64,000 bases of DNA from Corylus avellana. Its lineage: Eukaryota; Streptophyta; Magnoliopsida; Fagales; Betulaceae. Location of the stretch: positions 19,111,093 to 19,175,092 of the forward strand of contig NC_081542.1 of the NCBI RefSeq assembly GCF_901000735.1, written 5' to 3'. This document shows, in pieces, positions 33,716 to 45,982 of the stretch. The translations under genes and the position numbers were made by a program. The number at the start of each line of letters is the position of its first letter. The stretch's first letter is position 1. The notes below the pieces were generated by a model. That model was not told where the DNA came from and made no database searches. It worked only from the letters and a program-made list of their open reading frames with translations.

Positions 33716-34435
33716 CTGTAAGAAGAAATTGAAACTTCCTTGAGATTTAGATAACAAAGAAAAAAAAATGAGGCAATGACCACATTTGTGATCACAGATT
33801 CGGAGCATCAAGTAAACGCAATGCAAAAGAAGTTTGAGACAGGCAATGCAAGCAGGGTTCGATAAGCTGGGACATTACTGTTAAGGAACCAATAGAGTCT
33901 GTTTTATAGTTGTTCTTATCTTTTAGTATTATCCTTATAGTTGTTCTTATCTTTTCTCTTTAGTGTTCTAGTTGTATTTGTTTTACTTATTTGTATTGAA
34001 TTAGGTCTCCTAGTTTGTATCAAGTTTGGGTTTGTCAAACTTGATTACAATTGTAACTCTTTGCCTATATATACAATGAGAACGAAGCTGAGACTTCATT
34101 CCGCCAAAAGCAATTTTCTTTGCTTTCTTTCATGGTATCAGAGTCTTACGGTTCATACCCCTCTCAATAAGATCCTTGACCCTCTCAAATTTGTGGGCCT
34201 TCTTCAACGGAATCAGCTTCTTCTCCAGGCAAATTCGCAGCTCTTCTTGCTGCCCTCAGATCACCTTTTCTCTTGCCGCACCTGCTGTACTGCACCAACA
34301 TTGCCGCACTGCACCAGATTGCCGCACCTACTTTCTTTCTTCTTGTTGCACCAAATTACAGCCTCATTGCTGTTCTTCTCCTTGCCGCACCAGACCATAG
34401 CCGCATCTCCTTGCCGTGTCCTTGATACTGCACTC

Positions 34436-35440
34436 ATGACGCAATCCAGCGACGCTGCTCTATCCTTCACAATGCCAAACATTGCGCATCTCTGTCAATC
34501 CAAGCTCGATGACAGCAACTATCTCGGATGGGTATTTCAATTTAAGCCCATCCTCAAAACTAACGGCTTGATGGGCATTGTTGATGGCTCTGAGCCATGC
34601 CCACCAAAGCTTATTCCATCTTCTCCGGACAAAACTACTCCTGATGTCCCAAATCCAAAATATATTCTTTGGGAAAAGAAAGACCAATGTATTCTCAGTT
34701 GGTTCATTGCAACCTTAACTGCTCCACTTGTGCCTACTATTTATGGGTGTAAAACCTCCAATCAAGTATGGAAAACCCTTGCCACTCGTTATGCTTCTCC
34801 ATCAAGGTCTCACGTCACTCAATTGAGACGCCAACTTCAGACTCTCAGACAAGGTAATAATCCAAGTGTTACCTTTATTCGAAGTGCAAAATCCTTGGCT
34901 GACCAGCTAGCTATCGCCGGCAGCCCCATCACCGATGATGACCTTGTATCCTACATCATTGGTGGATTAAGCTCCACCTACAATTCTTTTGTCATGACCT
35001 ACTCCATGATAACAAAGAATACCACTATGTCTCTTGAAGAATTTCAGTCTGAATTACTTGGACACGAGCAACTCCTTGAACATCAGGCTGCCATTGATGA
35101 ACCACAATCCTTTGCCATGACTGCTCAGAAGCCAGGTTACAAACAGAGATTCAACAACCAAAGGAAACATTTCTCCAATTACAGAAATTCCTATCCCTCA
35201 AAGAAGACTTTCAACGGATCTCCTGGTATACTCCCAACCCCTGCTTTCTCCGAAGGAAAAACTATTACTGGAAGCAATTCTCCCAACAACTACACTCCAA
35301 GGAGAAATAACTACACTACAAGGAGAAATTCTCAACCTGGCATCCTCTCATCCAACAAACCTCTTTGTCAGATATGTGGCCGCTCCAATCATCAAGCATT
35401 GGACTGCTTTCATCGCATGGATTATTCATTCCAAGGATGA
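34436..35440 (+). pseudogene. copia gag with CCHC zinc knuckle
   Basis: The likely start is the ATG at 34436 (MTQSSDAALSF). The protein has the copia gag signature LDDSNYLGWVFQ near its start, the UBN2-type region (LTLRQGNNPSVTFIRS, then SSTYNSFVMTY) and ends with the CCHC knuckle CQICGRSNHQALDC. It stops with TGA at 35438-35440. The same frame continues beyond, into protease, so this is a single stop inside a gag-pol frame. It could be a decayed arginine codon (CGA to TGA) or a suppressible stop; the first is more likely. Confidence 0.8.
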
Positions 35441-36986
35441 CATCCACCATCTGAACTTGCTGCAATGGTTTCCCAATCCAACGATCTACAAGATGAAGAT
35501 GAATGGCTTGCTGACAGTGGAGCCAATACTCACATCACTAATGACTTGAAAAATCTAACTCTGCAGCAACCATATCAGGGTAATGAGACAGTAGCAGTAG
35601 GTAATGGTAATGGACTTGGTATCTCCCACACTGGCTCTTCCTCTTTTCTTCGCTCAAATCAACTCCTACATCTTAAAAATATCTTACATTGTCCTGATGC
35701 TACAACAAATTTACTTTCAATAAATAAATTTTGTCGTGACAATAATTGCCATTTTAAACTAACTGATACATATTTCTTGATTAAGGACAACCTCACAGGG
35801 AAGATCCTCCTACAAGGTGCAAGTGAAGATGGTCTCTACCCATTAAGGCTACAACACTTCACCAAAAATAAAGTCAGAGCATTTACTGCGCAAATTGGGA
35901 TCAGGGTGTCTTCTTCAGTTTGGCACAACCGCTTAGGGCATCCAAGTCATCAAATCTTGCAGCATCTGCTTCACAACTACTACCTTCCTGTGTCTTCAGT
36001 TAAGTCGAGTCAATTTATTTGTGTTTCATGTCAATTAGGAAAGAGCAAAAAAATTACCCTTTATTGAGTCAAGTCGTATTACCACTGCTCCATTGGAGCT
36101 TATTCATAGTGATGTATGGATTTCTCCTTTATCTTCAATCAATGGAAGCAAATGTTATGTTATCTTTATTGATGATTTCTCTAGATACACCTGGCTATTT
36201 CCTCTAAACCTCAAATCAGATGTTTTTGAAACCTTTGTTAAATTCAAGTGCTTGATAGAAAATTTATTTTCCCTTAAAATTAAACAACTTCAAACAGATG
36301 GGGGTGGTGAATACACCTCTCATAACTTTACTAAATTTCTGTCAACACATGGTGTTCTTCATCGAGTCACATGTCCACATACATCTCAACAAAATGGAGT
36401 TTTAGAAAGAAAACATAGGCATATCATTGAATCTGGTCTTAATCTCCTAGCTCAATCCCACCTTTCTTCTAAATACTGGGTTGAAGCTGTCAGTACTGCC
36501 GTGTATCTCATCAATAGATTGCCTACCCCTACTCTCCAAAATTCAAGTCCTTTCACCAAACTCTACAATAAGGAGCCAGACTACACCTTTTTAAAAACTT
36601 TTGGTTGTGCTTGTTATCCTCTCTTAAGACCCTATGCCAAACATAAATTGGAATTCATAAGCAAACAATGCATCTTCCTTGGATATTGTACCCACCAAAA
36701 GGGTTACAAGTGCCTTGATCCCATCTCCAATCGTGTATATGTCTCTAGACATGTTATTTTTGATGAATTGGTGTTCCCTGCACAGAATAGAGCAGCATCT
36801 TCATCCCCTAACGGATCAGATCCTTCCCCTACAGGTATTGTTCTTGATCATTCTCATTTTTACTCTATGAATAATTCTGACTCTAATACTGTTCAGACCT
36901 CACCCCCAATCACCTTGCCTTCCCCAGCACAAGTACCTATTCTACACACTCCCCTGACTACCCCTACTGCCCAATTACTACCACCT
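35441..36986 (+). pseudogene. copia protease and integrase region (frameshifted)
   Basis: The protease active site reads WLADSGANTHIT. The GAG-pre-integrase domain follows (VWHNRLGHPSHQI, then CVSCQLGKSKK). A one-base excess in a run of seven A near 36048-36054 shifts the frame and ends the first part at 36067. The integrase core continues in the next frame with IDDFSRYTWLFP, LQTDGGGEYTS and QQNGVLERKHR, which hold the catalytic D, D and E. The copia chromodomain-like stretch CIFLGYCTHQKGYKC is present. The gap at 36987 cuts the rest. Confidence 0.85.
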
Positions 36987-37086
36987 NNNNNNNNNNNNNN
37001 NNNNNNNNNNNNNNNNNNNNNNNNNNNNNNNNNNNNNNNNNNNNNNNNNNNNNNNNNNNNNNNNNNNNNNNNNNNNNNNNNNNNNN
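36987..37086. other. Assembly gap (100 N)
   Basis: Exactly 100 N, the usual placeholder for a gap of unknown size. It separates a copia integrase from the CAT 5' flank of block 2. The rest of the copia element and, presumably, the CAT gene and left part of block 2 are not represented. Confidence 0.95.
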
Positions 37087-38500
37087 CAATGTAGACACTG
37101 ATGAAAAAAGATAGGAAGATTGGTGCTGTTATATAACCTTCATATCTCACCAAGTGTGGTTTTATTTGTGCGGAATTGTGAATTTTTTCATATATTTTCC
37201 TCAATAATTGACAATGAATGTGTGGTTGCAAGCCCCATGCACAATGTTTGACTTGGAATTGACAATGCTGACAAGATAGGATCTGGTTTTCTACCAGGCA
37301 CGGCAGACAAGATGCCGAATCTTTTGGAAAAACTGTAATTGGACTTATAGAAAGGCAACTTGCTTTGTGTTGTGAAGATTTCAACGATTGTGTTCTAATT
37401 TCTTCTTTCTTATCGAAAGAGTTAAGATATTTTTATATTCCAGTTGTAAAGTAATTTAAGGTATGGGCTGTTGGAGTGCCAATAGGTCCTTTTGCAGATT
37501 TTTTGACCGTTTGGTAGCAATTAAGAAAAGCTTTTGTTCCCTGTCTAGTGACCTTCCCATATTACTTAGAGCTACCTATAATGCATGCAATACGAGCAGA
37601 TTATTGTACCTTATCCGAGCACTTGTTCGAATAGGTAGATGCCCGTTTGCCTTCTCATGTGAGCAAGAGCACTTGTTCGAACAGGTAGATGCCCGTTTGC
37701 CTTCTCACGTGAGCAAAGGAAAATGCTAACGTGGGCACCCTGGTTGGTGGCGTTGTTATGGGCTGCCATCCCACAATCCGCATTCACAACCCTTATCCAT
37801 TGCAAGAAAAATCTGCCTCATGCTCCCACATGCTTGCTGGTAAGTCAACAAGGACCCCATATAATGATTCCATTGGAAGAAATTCGCAAAAAAAAAAATT
37901 CAAAGATTCCAGCTCAAAATAGTGCAGATCCAAAAAGTCATTGCATCCATAGGAGCCTCTAATTTCAATGCTACGTGGCATATTGACGTAAAAGAGTTGC
38001 TTTTGGGAAGAAAAAAATAATAAGAGAGTCAAGGTGGGATATAATCTCAGCCTCATAAATTTCAAGGGTCGGCCAAAGTGGTGGAGGCCCGGAGGGTTTG
38101 CTCCCTTCAAAGTTCAAAGTTCAACACCTTATGGGTGCAAATAATCTCTTGAGGCCACACTCTCTAATGAAAAGCTAGCGATTTAACTAATTCTGTGTAG
38201 GAAAACTTTCAAAAGTGCGGTGCACGAAACCGGAGTTTACTATGCAGAGGTGAGTCCGAAGAGCCCCACTTTAAAGAGGTTCCCCAACATCAAATATATA
38301 TATATATATTCAGTTCCCACTCAAATAATTTGTTTCCAAGAGGACTAATAAAGAAAGCATAATTTGGCAAGGAATACCCTAGAATTCAACCTTTATTAAA
38401 ATATGAGAAAATACAGATTTCCATACATATCCATACAAAACTTACTTTTTGACCAATCAAATCGATCCCTTTCATCCAATCTCATGATTCTTTTGACAAC

Positions 38501-38665
38501 GAGTAATACTACTCTTCACACTCATTTATCACATTCATTTCACACTAACTTACATGATATGTTTTAAGTGATTTTCTTTTTGTTTTTGTTCAAATGTAGA
38601 CATAAAAGCTACTTAAAACATATCATATAAACCGGTGTAAAAGAGTGTAAAAAATAGCATTACTC
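38501..38665. mobile_element. Small MITE, second copy
   Basis: Block 2 counterpart of 29146-29311, with the same inverted ends. It arrived before the block was duplicated. Confidence 0.55.
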
Positions 38666-38846
38666 TTTATTTAACAAATACACTATTTCTTTGACACACA
38701 AGTTGATCAGTGCATCCAGGCAAGCCCATGTGGACTTGTTGGGGTGCAATCTCATGCTGACGGTGACCACAATATCATAACTCCATTATAAAGTTTGCAG
38801 GGGGCAGCCACAAAGGAATAGGCTTAGAGTGTAAATCAAAGGTTTA

Positions 38847-41384
38847 GGCCTTGTTTGGGAAGCAAGATTTTTCAACTCAAACTGAAATTTTTTCTAAATT
38901 CATGTTTGGCAATTTTTTAAACTCAATTCAACTCAACTCAAAAAATTTCAACTTAACTCAAAAATTTTCATCTCAATTAATAAAAATTATAAATAAAGAT
39001 TGAAAAAATAAATAAATAAATTTAGGGTAGCAGAAACACCCCAGGTGGTAGCTGGGCCACCCCAAGCCCAACTGGGGTGGTCCGACCATCCCTTAATATT
39101 TTATTATTTTTTTAAACTTCTTATTATTATTTTTTTAATTAAATTTAAAATATATAGAATATTTTATTATTATTTCTATCAATGGGACATATGTTTCATT
39201 TATGGCCCTAGAGAGATCCTAATTATTAATTGGATATTCTCCAATTTAAAATGGACCGGAGAAAATCCTCTACCGTGTTTGACCCACATTCCTTCGTGGG
39301 CCATAGGTCGAATAATGAAGGTTGTTGATAGAGGACAATTTTCAATCATATTTGCTTTAACAAAAGGGACATAAATAGCGATTCTGACATCATATGGGGA
39401 CATAATTAATGGCGTTGGAAAGCTAATTTAGAGGGTTACAAAGTCATATTTCATTAAGTTTTTCTAATTCAAATGTTTACTGAGTTAAAATAGACCGTAA
39501 AAAGAAAATTGAAAAGCCGTACAAAATTGCTCGTATGTTGTTTATGTTTGAACAAGCTTTAAAATGAGTTGACAAAATAGCTCGTTCAATAACTCATATG
39601 AAGTTGGGTTCGAATGAGTTATTCATAGATGCACTCGTTTAAAGTTGGCTTAGAATACGAGGAAACCATAGTTAGGTTCGAAAGAGCCTCTTACACGTTC
39701 AGACAAGCTCCAATAAATTTTTGTGAACAAACTTTTATTTAAGCGTTTTCTTAGGTTTCAGGAGTCTAGGTAGTATAAATATATGTAATGGCTATCTATA
39801 GCCTTAATTTATTATGTTATTTTGACCAGTTATCAATGAAAAACACTTTTAAGAGTGATTTTCTTTTCTATCCACATTAAATCCTAGATTGATTATTAGT
39901 TTTAAGAAAAGTTGTGATTCTTATCTTGTTTGTCTTGGCAAACTAATCACGACAAGCTGCATTAATTGGTATCAAAGTCAAGTTGCACTGCATCAATTAT
40001 TTAATTGTTGATGGAGATCTTGTGGGCTCCACAACAAAAAAATTCGTCCAAAGCGCGTTAACTAGCAGAGCAGGAACGTTAGTAATATTTGCCGATAGTT
40101 AAGAGTACTAATTACTAACGTTCCTGCTCTGCTAGTTAACGCGCTTTGGACGAATTTTTTTGTTGTGGAGCCCACAAGATCTCCATCAACAATTAAATAA
40201 TTGATGCAGTGCAACTTGACTTTGATACCAATTAATGCAGCTTGTCATGATTAGTTTGCCAAGACAAACAAGATAAGAATCACAACTCTTCTTAAAACTA
40301 ATAATCAATCTAGGATTTAATGTGGATAGAAAAGAAAACCACTCTTAAAAGTGTTTTTCATTGATAACTGGTCAAAATAACATAATAAATTAAGGCTATA
40401 GATAGCCATTACATATATTTATACTACCTAGACTCCTGAACTTAAGAAAACGCTCAAATAAAAGTTTGTTCACAAAAATTTATTGGAGCTTGTCTGGACG
40501 TGTAAGAGGCTCTTTCGAACCTAACTATGGTTTCCTCGTATTCTTACATGAATTCGCAATTCACACAGCAGCTCGTTCTAACCCAACTTTAAACGAGTGC
40601 ATCTATGAATAACTCATTCGAACCCAACTTCATATGAGTTATTGAACGAGCTATTTTGTCAATTCGTTTTAAAGCTTGTTCAAACATAAACAACATACGA
40701 GCAATTTTGTACGGCTTTTCAATTTTCTTTTTACGGTCTATTTTAACTCAGTAAACATTTGAATTAGAAAAACTTAATGAAATATGACTTTGTAACCCTC
40801 TAAATTAGCTTTCCAACGCCATTAATTATGTCCCCATATGATGTCAGAATCGCTATATATGTCCCTTTTGTTAAAGCAAATATGATTGAAAATTGTCCTT
40901 TATCAACAACCTTTATTATTTGACCTATGGCCCACGAAGGAATGTGGGTCAAACATGGTAGAGGATTTTCTCAGGCCCATTTTGAATTGGAGAATATCTA
41001 ATTAATAATTAAGATCTCTCTAAGGCCATAAATGAAACATATGTCCCATTGATAGAAATAATAATAAAATATTCTATATATTTTAAATTTAATTAAAATA
41101 ATAATAATAAGAAGTTTAAAAAAATAATAAAATATTAAGGGGTGGTCGGACCACCCCTGTTGGGCTTGGGGTGGCCCAGCCACCACCTGGAGTGTTTCGG
41201 CTACCCTAAATTTATTTATTTATTTTTTCAATCTTTATTTATAATTTTTATTAATTTGGATGAAAATTTTTGAGTTAAGTTGAAATTTTTTGAGTTGAGT
41301 TGAATTGAGTTTAAAAAATTGCCAAACATGAATTTAGAAAAAATTTCAGTTTGAGTTGGAAAATCTTGCTTCCCAAACAAGGCC
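38847..41384. mobile_element. 2.5-kb palindromic foldback element (copy 2)
   Basis: Counterpart of 29492-32027 with the same ends GGCCTTGTTTGGGAAGC and GGCC-terminated complement, and the same 24-base centre near 40085-40110. The right end is slightly better preserved (CAAGGCC against CAAG in copy 1), but the right TTA duplication is altered. The central arms differ from copy 1 by only a few bases. Confidence 0.8.
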
Positions 41385-41472
41385 AGGATGCCAAAACTAG
41401 TACCAGTTGAAAACTGTGTTATATATATATATATATATATTTTTTTTTTTATCAAAAAATAGAGGTGAAGTC

Positions 41473-43116
41473 TCATCTCAAGGATTTCCAAGCCTTGCAC
41501 ATTTTGTTAGCAAGATGTCTAACAGCATTTACACCACCAGCGCCCAGCGGTCAGTAGCCCAGAGACAGCATGCCTTGCACTTGAAACCATGACCTTTTTG
41601 CCTCAGAACCTTCAGCATGCATTTTGCAGCGTCATCTCTCTAGTCAATCAAAACTTCATGTATAACTTGACCTTCAGTTTTTCAAAAAGATGTTATTATC
41701 AACTCAACTTTGGCATAATTATTGAAACTTTCGTCTAATTAAATGTAACATGGTAACACCATTTGCTTGTCATCCAACATCCAAATGGATGTTTGAAAAT
41801 GAATGACCCAAATCATGTTTTTCCCAGTAAAATTGAGTACACAAAGTTGGGATGAGTGTAGATGTGTAGTGATAAAACTATGGAATCTATTTGCTTCTTC
41901 ACAAACTACTCTTTACCATAAATCCTCCGAAGATAAGTTGAAGTTCATACCAGAGTCACTCAGCTTTTTCTTCTCTCCCAGCTTCATGCCTATTTGGCTT
42001 CTGACCATTGTAGGAAGGGTATTAACAAGATGGCGAGCTATGATAAGCCACAATCCTGTTCTAAGAGGTAAAAAGGCATATTTAATCATCTTTATAACTT
42101 GATTCAAGGCCCCAAACATATTTGATTCATTAAGCAGGATATGAGGTTAGAACATTGAGGTCTCTCTAGAACAGAACCTAAAAAATCAAAGATAGTATAC
42201 TGAATCATATTTAAAATGATAACTTAAGGATCTAAGCAGACCTGGGAAATATTTGTTTGGCTAGTTCATATGACGTGAGTCTCAACAAGTCTATAGCCTC
42301 ATACTCTTAAAGAAATGACTTATACCTGGACAGGAATAAATCAAATTGCCCTTGTACAATCTTCTTCACCTGGGAAAATTATATTAATGAACAACTGAAC
42401 TTTTGTAAGAACAAAAGACATGTTGGTAAACAATGTCTCCTGTTGGGCCATAGAAATGCCATACCAGATGTAACTTGCATTAACGTCTCTGATATAAAAA
42501 TAGAAATTGACATTGAAAAAAATAGTAAGACATCCACTAAGCAGTTACAATGGAAAAACAAGTAATTATGAACTGGAGGTTAAAAACTAGCACTTAAGGA
42601 ACTTCCGGTTCTAGTTGTGAGAACTGTATAATGTCTTCCACAAGCATATCTTCTTGTATAAACTTATAGCAAAAAAATTATTCACTAAAAATAGTCCATA
42701 AGTTTGGCCAATTATTAATTAATCTCAGCCAAATCAGAGCAACATATAATTCCAACAGATCCAATAGATGCAAAGTAGCAAGCAAGCATAAAGATGCTAA
42801 TGCCCGAAAGGCTAGAAGCAGTTTCACTCTGAAGATCTATTTGAGCTATGTCAACCACTACCTTATTTTTGTCCTCTGCAAAAAGCATACGCAAATCACC
42901 CATATATGAGAGGCTACATATTTTGGCATACAGATCTTCCTGCATGAATATATAATCACTTAACAAATTCTAGTAGTTCTAGAGTGGTCAAGGGTTGAAA
43001 ACGAAGCAAACCTCAGTGAATTTTGGTGGCAGAAGGAGGAGGGTAGCAGAGATTGCAGCCCTCAAATTAGAAGAGTTTACATTTTCTAGATCTAGATTAT
43101 CCACAAGTATACAGAC
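41473..43116 (-). pseudogene. TAM41 pseudogene, copy 2
   Basis: Has the same exons and shared lesions as copy 1: stop in SFL*EY, one-base loss after GLS, and stop before RDEAAKC. The exon 43012-43116 keeps the 24 bases (SSNLRAAI region) missing from copy 1. The next exons toward the N-terminus are not found between 43117 and 45 kb, so this copy is also truncated at its 5' end. Sharing of lesions shows that the gene died before copies 1 and 2 separated. Confidence 0.75.
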
Positions 43117-43277
43117 CTGTAAGATGAAATTGAAACTTCCTTGAGATTTAGATGACAAAGGAAAAAAATGAGGCAATGACCACATTTGTGATCACAGATT
43201 AGGAACATCAAGTAAACTCAATGCAGAAGAAGTTTGAGACAGGCAATGCAAGCAGAGTTCAATAAGCTGGGACATTA

Positions 43278-43800
43278 CAAGAAGTAAACAGCATATAAGA
43301 AAGAGTCTCCCTATTAATATGATCAAAAAACACACTAAATTAGTCAACAGTCATGTATTGATGTACTTTATGCAGAATCTAAATGGAACTTTGTACATGC
43401 AGATGCTACTCAACTGAAGCAGATGCTACTCAGTAACTCACTTTTCCTTTGGGAATTTAGACGTTATTTGGGTCTAATTTTACTGAAGTTTGGCGTGGAG
43501 GTCAAAGAAGTCATTTTGAATTGACTACGTGGTATGATTTCACCGGATATGAAAATGGACTGACGTTTCTTCTAATGTACTAAAATAGTAAATAATTAAT
43601 TCCTCCTTGACTCAAAAATTAAAAGAGAAACAAAAAATATGAAAGTTTGAAAAAGAGTGGCTTTCTTTTTACATTTCTTTTAAATAAAATTTTATTCTAG
43701 TTAAGAATAAGTTGCTGGCCGGCATTAAGCCCAATATATTAAATTGACATATGTTGTTAGAGTAATTAATGTTTACATGTGCTTTTTATAAAATTAATAA
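43278..43800. other. AT-rich non-coding stretch
   Basis: Unique in the window. No gene, RNA gene or clear repeat is seen. Confidence 0.4.
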
Positions 43801-43812
43801 ATTACATGTATG

Positions 43813-43927
43813 GTCTCTAAGAGGTAGCTCAATCGGCTGTGATCACGTCTAATGAAGCACAGTTCACTAGTTCGAATCCCTTCCCCCCTCTTGTGTGGAC
43901 ATGTCAAAAAAAAAAAAAAAAAAAAAT
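43813..43927 (+). mobile_element. tRNA-derived SINE with poly(A) tail and target-site duplication
   Basis: The element has an internal RNA polymerase III promoter: A box GGTAGCTCAATCGG and B box AGTTCGAATCCC. It ends CTTGTGTGGACATGTC followed by about 20 A. The 12-base duplication ATTACATGTATG flanks it perfectly at 43801-43812 and 43928-43939. This is the signature of LINE-mediated retrotransposition. It is not a tRNA gene: the 3' half does not fold as a tRNA and the poly(A) is present. Confidence 0.85.
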
Positions 43928-44220
43928 ATTACATGTATGTGATATAAAAATAAAAGTCAATTCAATAGACCAAATCTGAAGAATTTGAATAAAAACTTTG
44001 TTTTGTAGTTAGCCTCAAGTTTTACTTTTTTATGAAAAGTATTTGGTTTTCATTTTTTATTGTCTATTTTTATATAAAAGATGTATATGGGTCCTACGGA
44101 TTTAATGGTAGATTTATAAAAAATAAATAAAATAAAAGATGAATGTGTAACACCCCTCCTTTAGACGTCGTGCAAATTTCAAATTGATCTAGACAGTGAT
44201 GCCATGTAGCTATATCACTA

Positions 44221-44345
44221 AATGGAATTCTTGACTGGTGGATTATTACCATGTGACTCACGTCACTAATGACACGTCACAATCCATTTAGTGACGTGCC
44301 TGGCCATTGACACGTCACAAATCTCATGTCACTAATACCATTTTT
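44221..44345. repeat. Cluster of ACGTCAC words (transposon subterminal repeats)
   Basis: The words CACGTCACTAA, GACACGTCACAA, TAGTGACGTG, GACACGTCACAA and CATGTCACTAA occur within about 110 bases in both orientations. Such repeats are typical of the subterminal region of CACTA-type and related DNA transposons, where transposase binds. I see no complete element. They could also act as bZIP-type ACGT sites. Confidence 0.45.
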
Positions 44346-44620
44346 TTTTTTTTTTTTTTAGTGTATTTACATATTACTTGCACAACTTTCCACCACAGAG
44401 ATCTCAAAAAGATATGTTAATTAAGTAAACATTTTTGAGCAGATACGACAAAAATTAATTCCAAATCAACTACAAAATATCGAACCCTTTTAACTAAATA
44501 AACAATACTACTTTTCATATCGATGACCCCTTTTTGCCCTTGCATGAGTATATTGACATCGTTGGTGTGTGAGAATGGATTTATATAATTATTGGCCTAA
44601 TTAATAATGTTATATGCAAG

Positions 44621-44785
44621 AGCAATGCTACACCTACAATTTATTTACAACTTGTTCCCACGTGTCAATATATAATTGAAACAACGTAAACTACTTAATT
44701 TTTTTTTTCTTCTTTTTAACACCATTTAATTAATTATTAACACATATTAACAAGTTATAAATGAGTTATAAGTATAATATTTTTC
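44621..44785. mobile_element. MITE (about 165 bases) with imperfect inverted ends
   Basis: The left end AATGCTACACCTACAA...ACAACTTGTT pairs with the complement of the right end AACAAGTTATAA...TATAATATT over about 33 bases with several mismatches. The centre is AT-rich and non-coding. Confidence 0.45.
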
Positions 44786-45886
44786 TATAGCCACTTAGCT
44801 AGAGGTAGTACGGCTCTACCCTCCAATTATAGCCTCCCTTTGAAACTTACTTTAATAATATATATGTAACATTTTTTACATAACATTTAATTTTTATTTA
44901 CTTGCCCAAGAAGAATTTTAGATTCTTTTTCTTTTAAAATTTTAATTATTTATTTATTGTTTTGCGATTTTATGGTAAATAGCTTGCCAATCTTACAATT
45001 GTTTCACCTGCATGCATTTCTCCATACGTAGGAGGCTAGGGGGTTCACGTATATAAATGTGGAGCGTGGTTTGTATCTGACTCGGTTTGCACTCGACCCG
45101 GTTTGATGTTGAAAGCGCTACGGTTTAAATTGAATTTTTTATAAGGCTTAGTCTATGGAGAGGGATCTATTTTCATTACATAAAACTCCCATATCATCTC
45201 TGCTTTTTGTTAACAACCCCACTTTCCTGATTCTTTCTTTTTCTTTTTTGTTCAAAGTCCATTAGCTGATGGATTACATAAAATAGTAGGTAAGGAACAA
45301 GAATATTTAGCTTCAACCACTGATAGATCAAGAATAAAGGAGGTGTCTAGTGATGGGAATTGCGATAGGAAAGTTATGACTTCTGAAGTTATAGCAATTT
45401 GATAAAAACTAGCAACTTCATGATGAATTTCTTGCCAAGATATTCGAAACTTATTGATTCTTTGATGAATAACATCATTTATATAATCTTTCTGTTAAAT
45501 CTAATGATTTGATATAGGGGCTTTATACTCAAACTTGATTTTTGTTCTATTGATATTCTTTTCTCCTTTCATGATAATGAAAGGTCTACATTCGTACAAA
45601 GATTGAAGAAAAAATCAAAATTGCCAATGCCGAAGTTGGACCGGTAAGCTTATCTAAAAGAATAAATGAACACATGCAAACGAAAAAGGCAAGGAAAATA
45701 TGCTTTTCGTTGGAAAGTAGCCGCCCCCCTGCCCATTTGAAAAAAAGAACAGAATTCCCTCTGTAAAAGTTTCTTCGTTTGCTTACTTGTGTCTCTTTTT
45801 GGATTCTTCTTTGTTTTTGTTTTTTTGTTTTTTTCCCCTTTTTTTAATCCTTTTGCCGTGTGGATTGGTATGGATCTCTCGCTCCA

Positions 45887-45893
45887 TATAAAA
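45887..45893 (+). promoter_or_regulatory. TATA box of mARC
   Basis: TATAAAA lies about 95 bases upstream of the start codon at 45983. The equivalent segment was deleted from the dead copy in block 1. Confidence 0.5.
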
Positions 45894-45982
45894 CGTCCAA
45901 GTGCAAAGCAGTTGTTGGCACTTGGCTGTGTAATATATATCATCAGTCAAACACACACAAGAACACCCAGTACTCAGAGAGA

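Larger units (their letters stand above)
23100..33878. repeat. Segmental duplication, left copy (block 1)
   Basis: Homologous in direct orientation to 45045 onward. Contents in order: mARC exon 1 and part of intron 1, PPR pseudogene, intact CAT, intergenic region with palindrome, TAM41 pseudogene. Two large deletions relative to the right copy join mARC intron 1 to PPR (near 24530) and mid-PPR to the CAT 3' flank (25650-25670). A copia insertion ends the block at 33879. The part from 27745 is almost identical to 37087-43277. Confidence 0.85.
33879..36986 (+). mobile_element. Ty1/copia retrotransposon, cut by the assembly gap
   Basis: A 254-base 5' LTR (33879-34132, TGTTAAGGAACC...TTTCTTTCA) is followed at once by TGGTATCAGAGT, the usual primer-binding site complementary to initiator tRNA-Met. 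Then gag, protease and integrase follow in copia order. The N gap removes reverse transcriptase, RNase H and the 3' LTR. The insertion sits after GGGACATTAC; the same site is uninterrupted in block 2 (43262-43277). The sequence is well preserved with only two lesions seen, so the insertion is young. Confidence 0.9.
37087..43277. repeat. Segmental duplication, middle copy (block 2)
   Basis: Nearly identical to 27745-33878, in direct orientation. It starts at the N gap inside the CAT upstream flank and ends near 43277. It shares with block 1 the palindrome and the disabling mutations of TAM41, but has a 23-base stretch (37556-37578) and a 24-base stretch (in the exon at 43012-43116) that block 1 lost, and lacks the copia insertion. 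No gene in it is intact. Confidence 0.9.

Noticed and set aside
43813..43890. Possible tRNA gene (A and B box)
   Set aside because: The sequence lacks a foldable tRNA 3' half, has a poly(A) tail and target-site duplications; it is a SINE.
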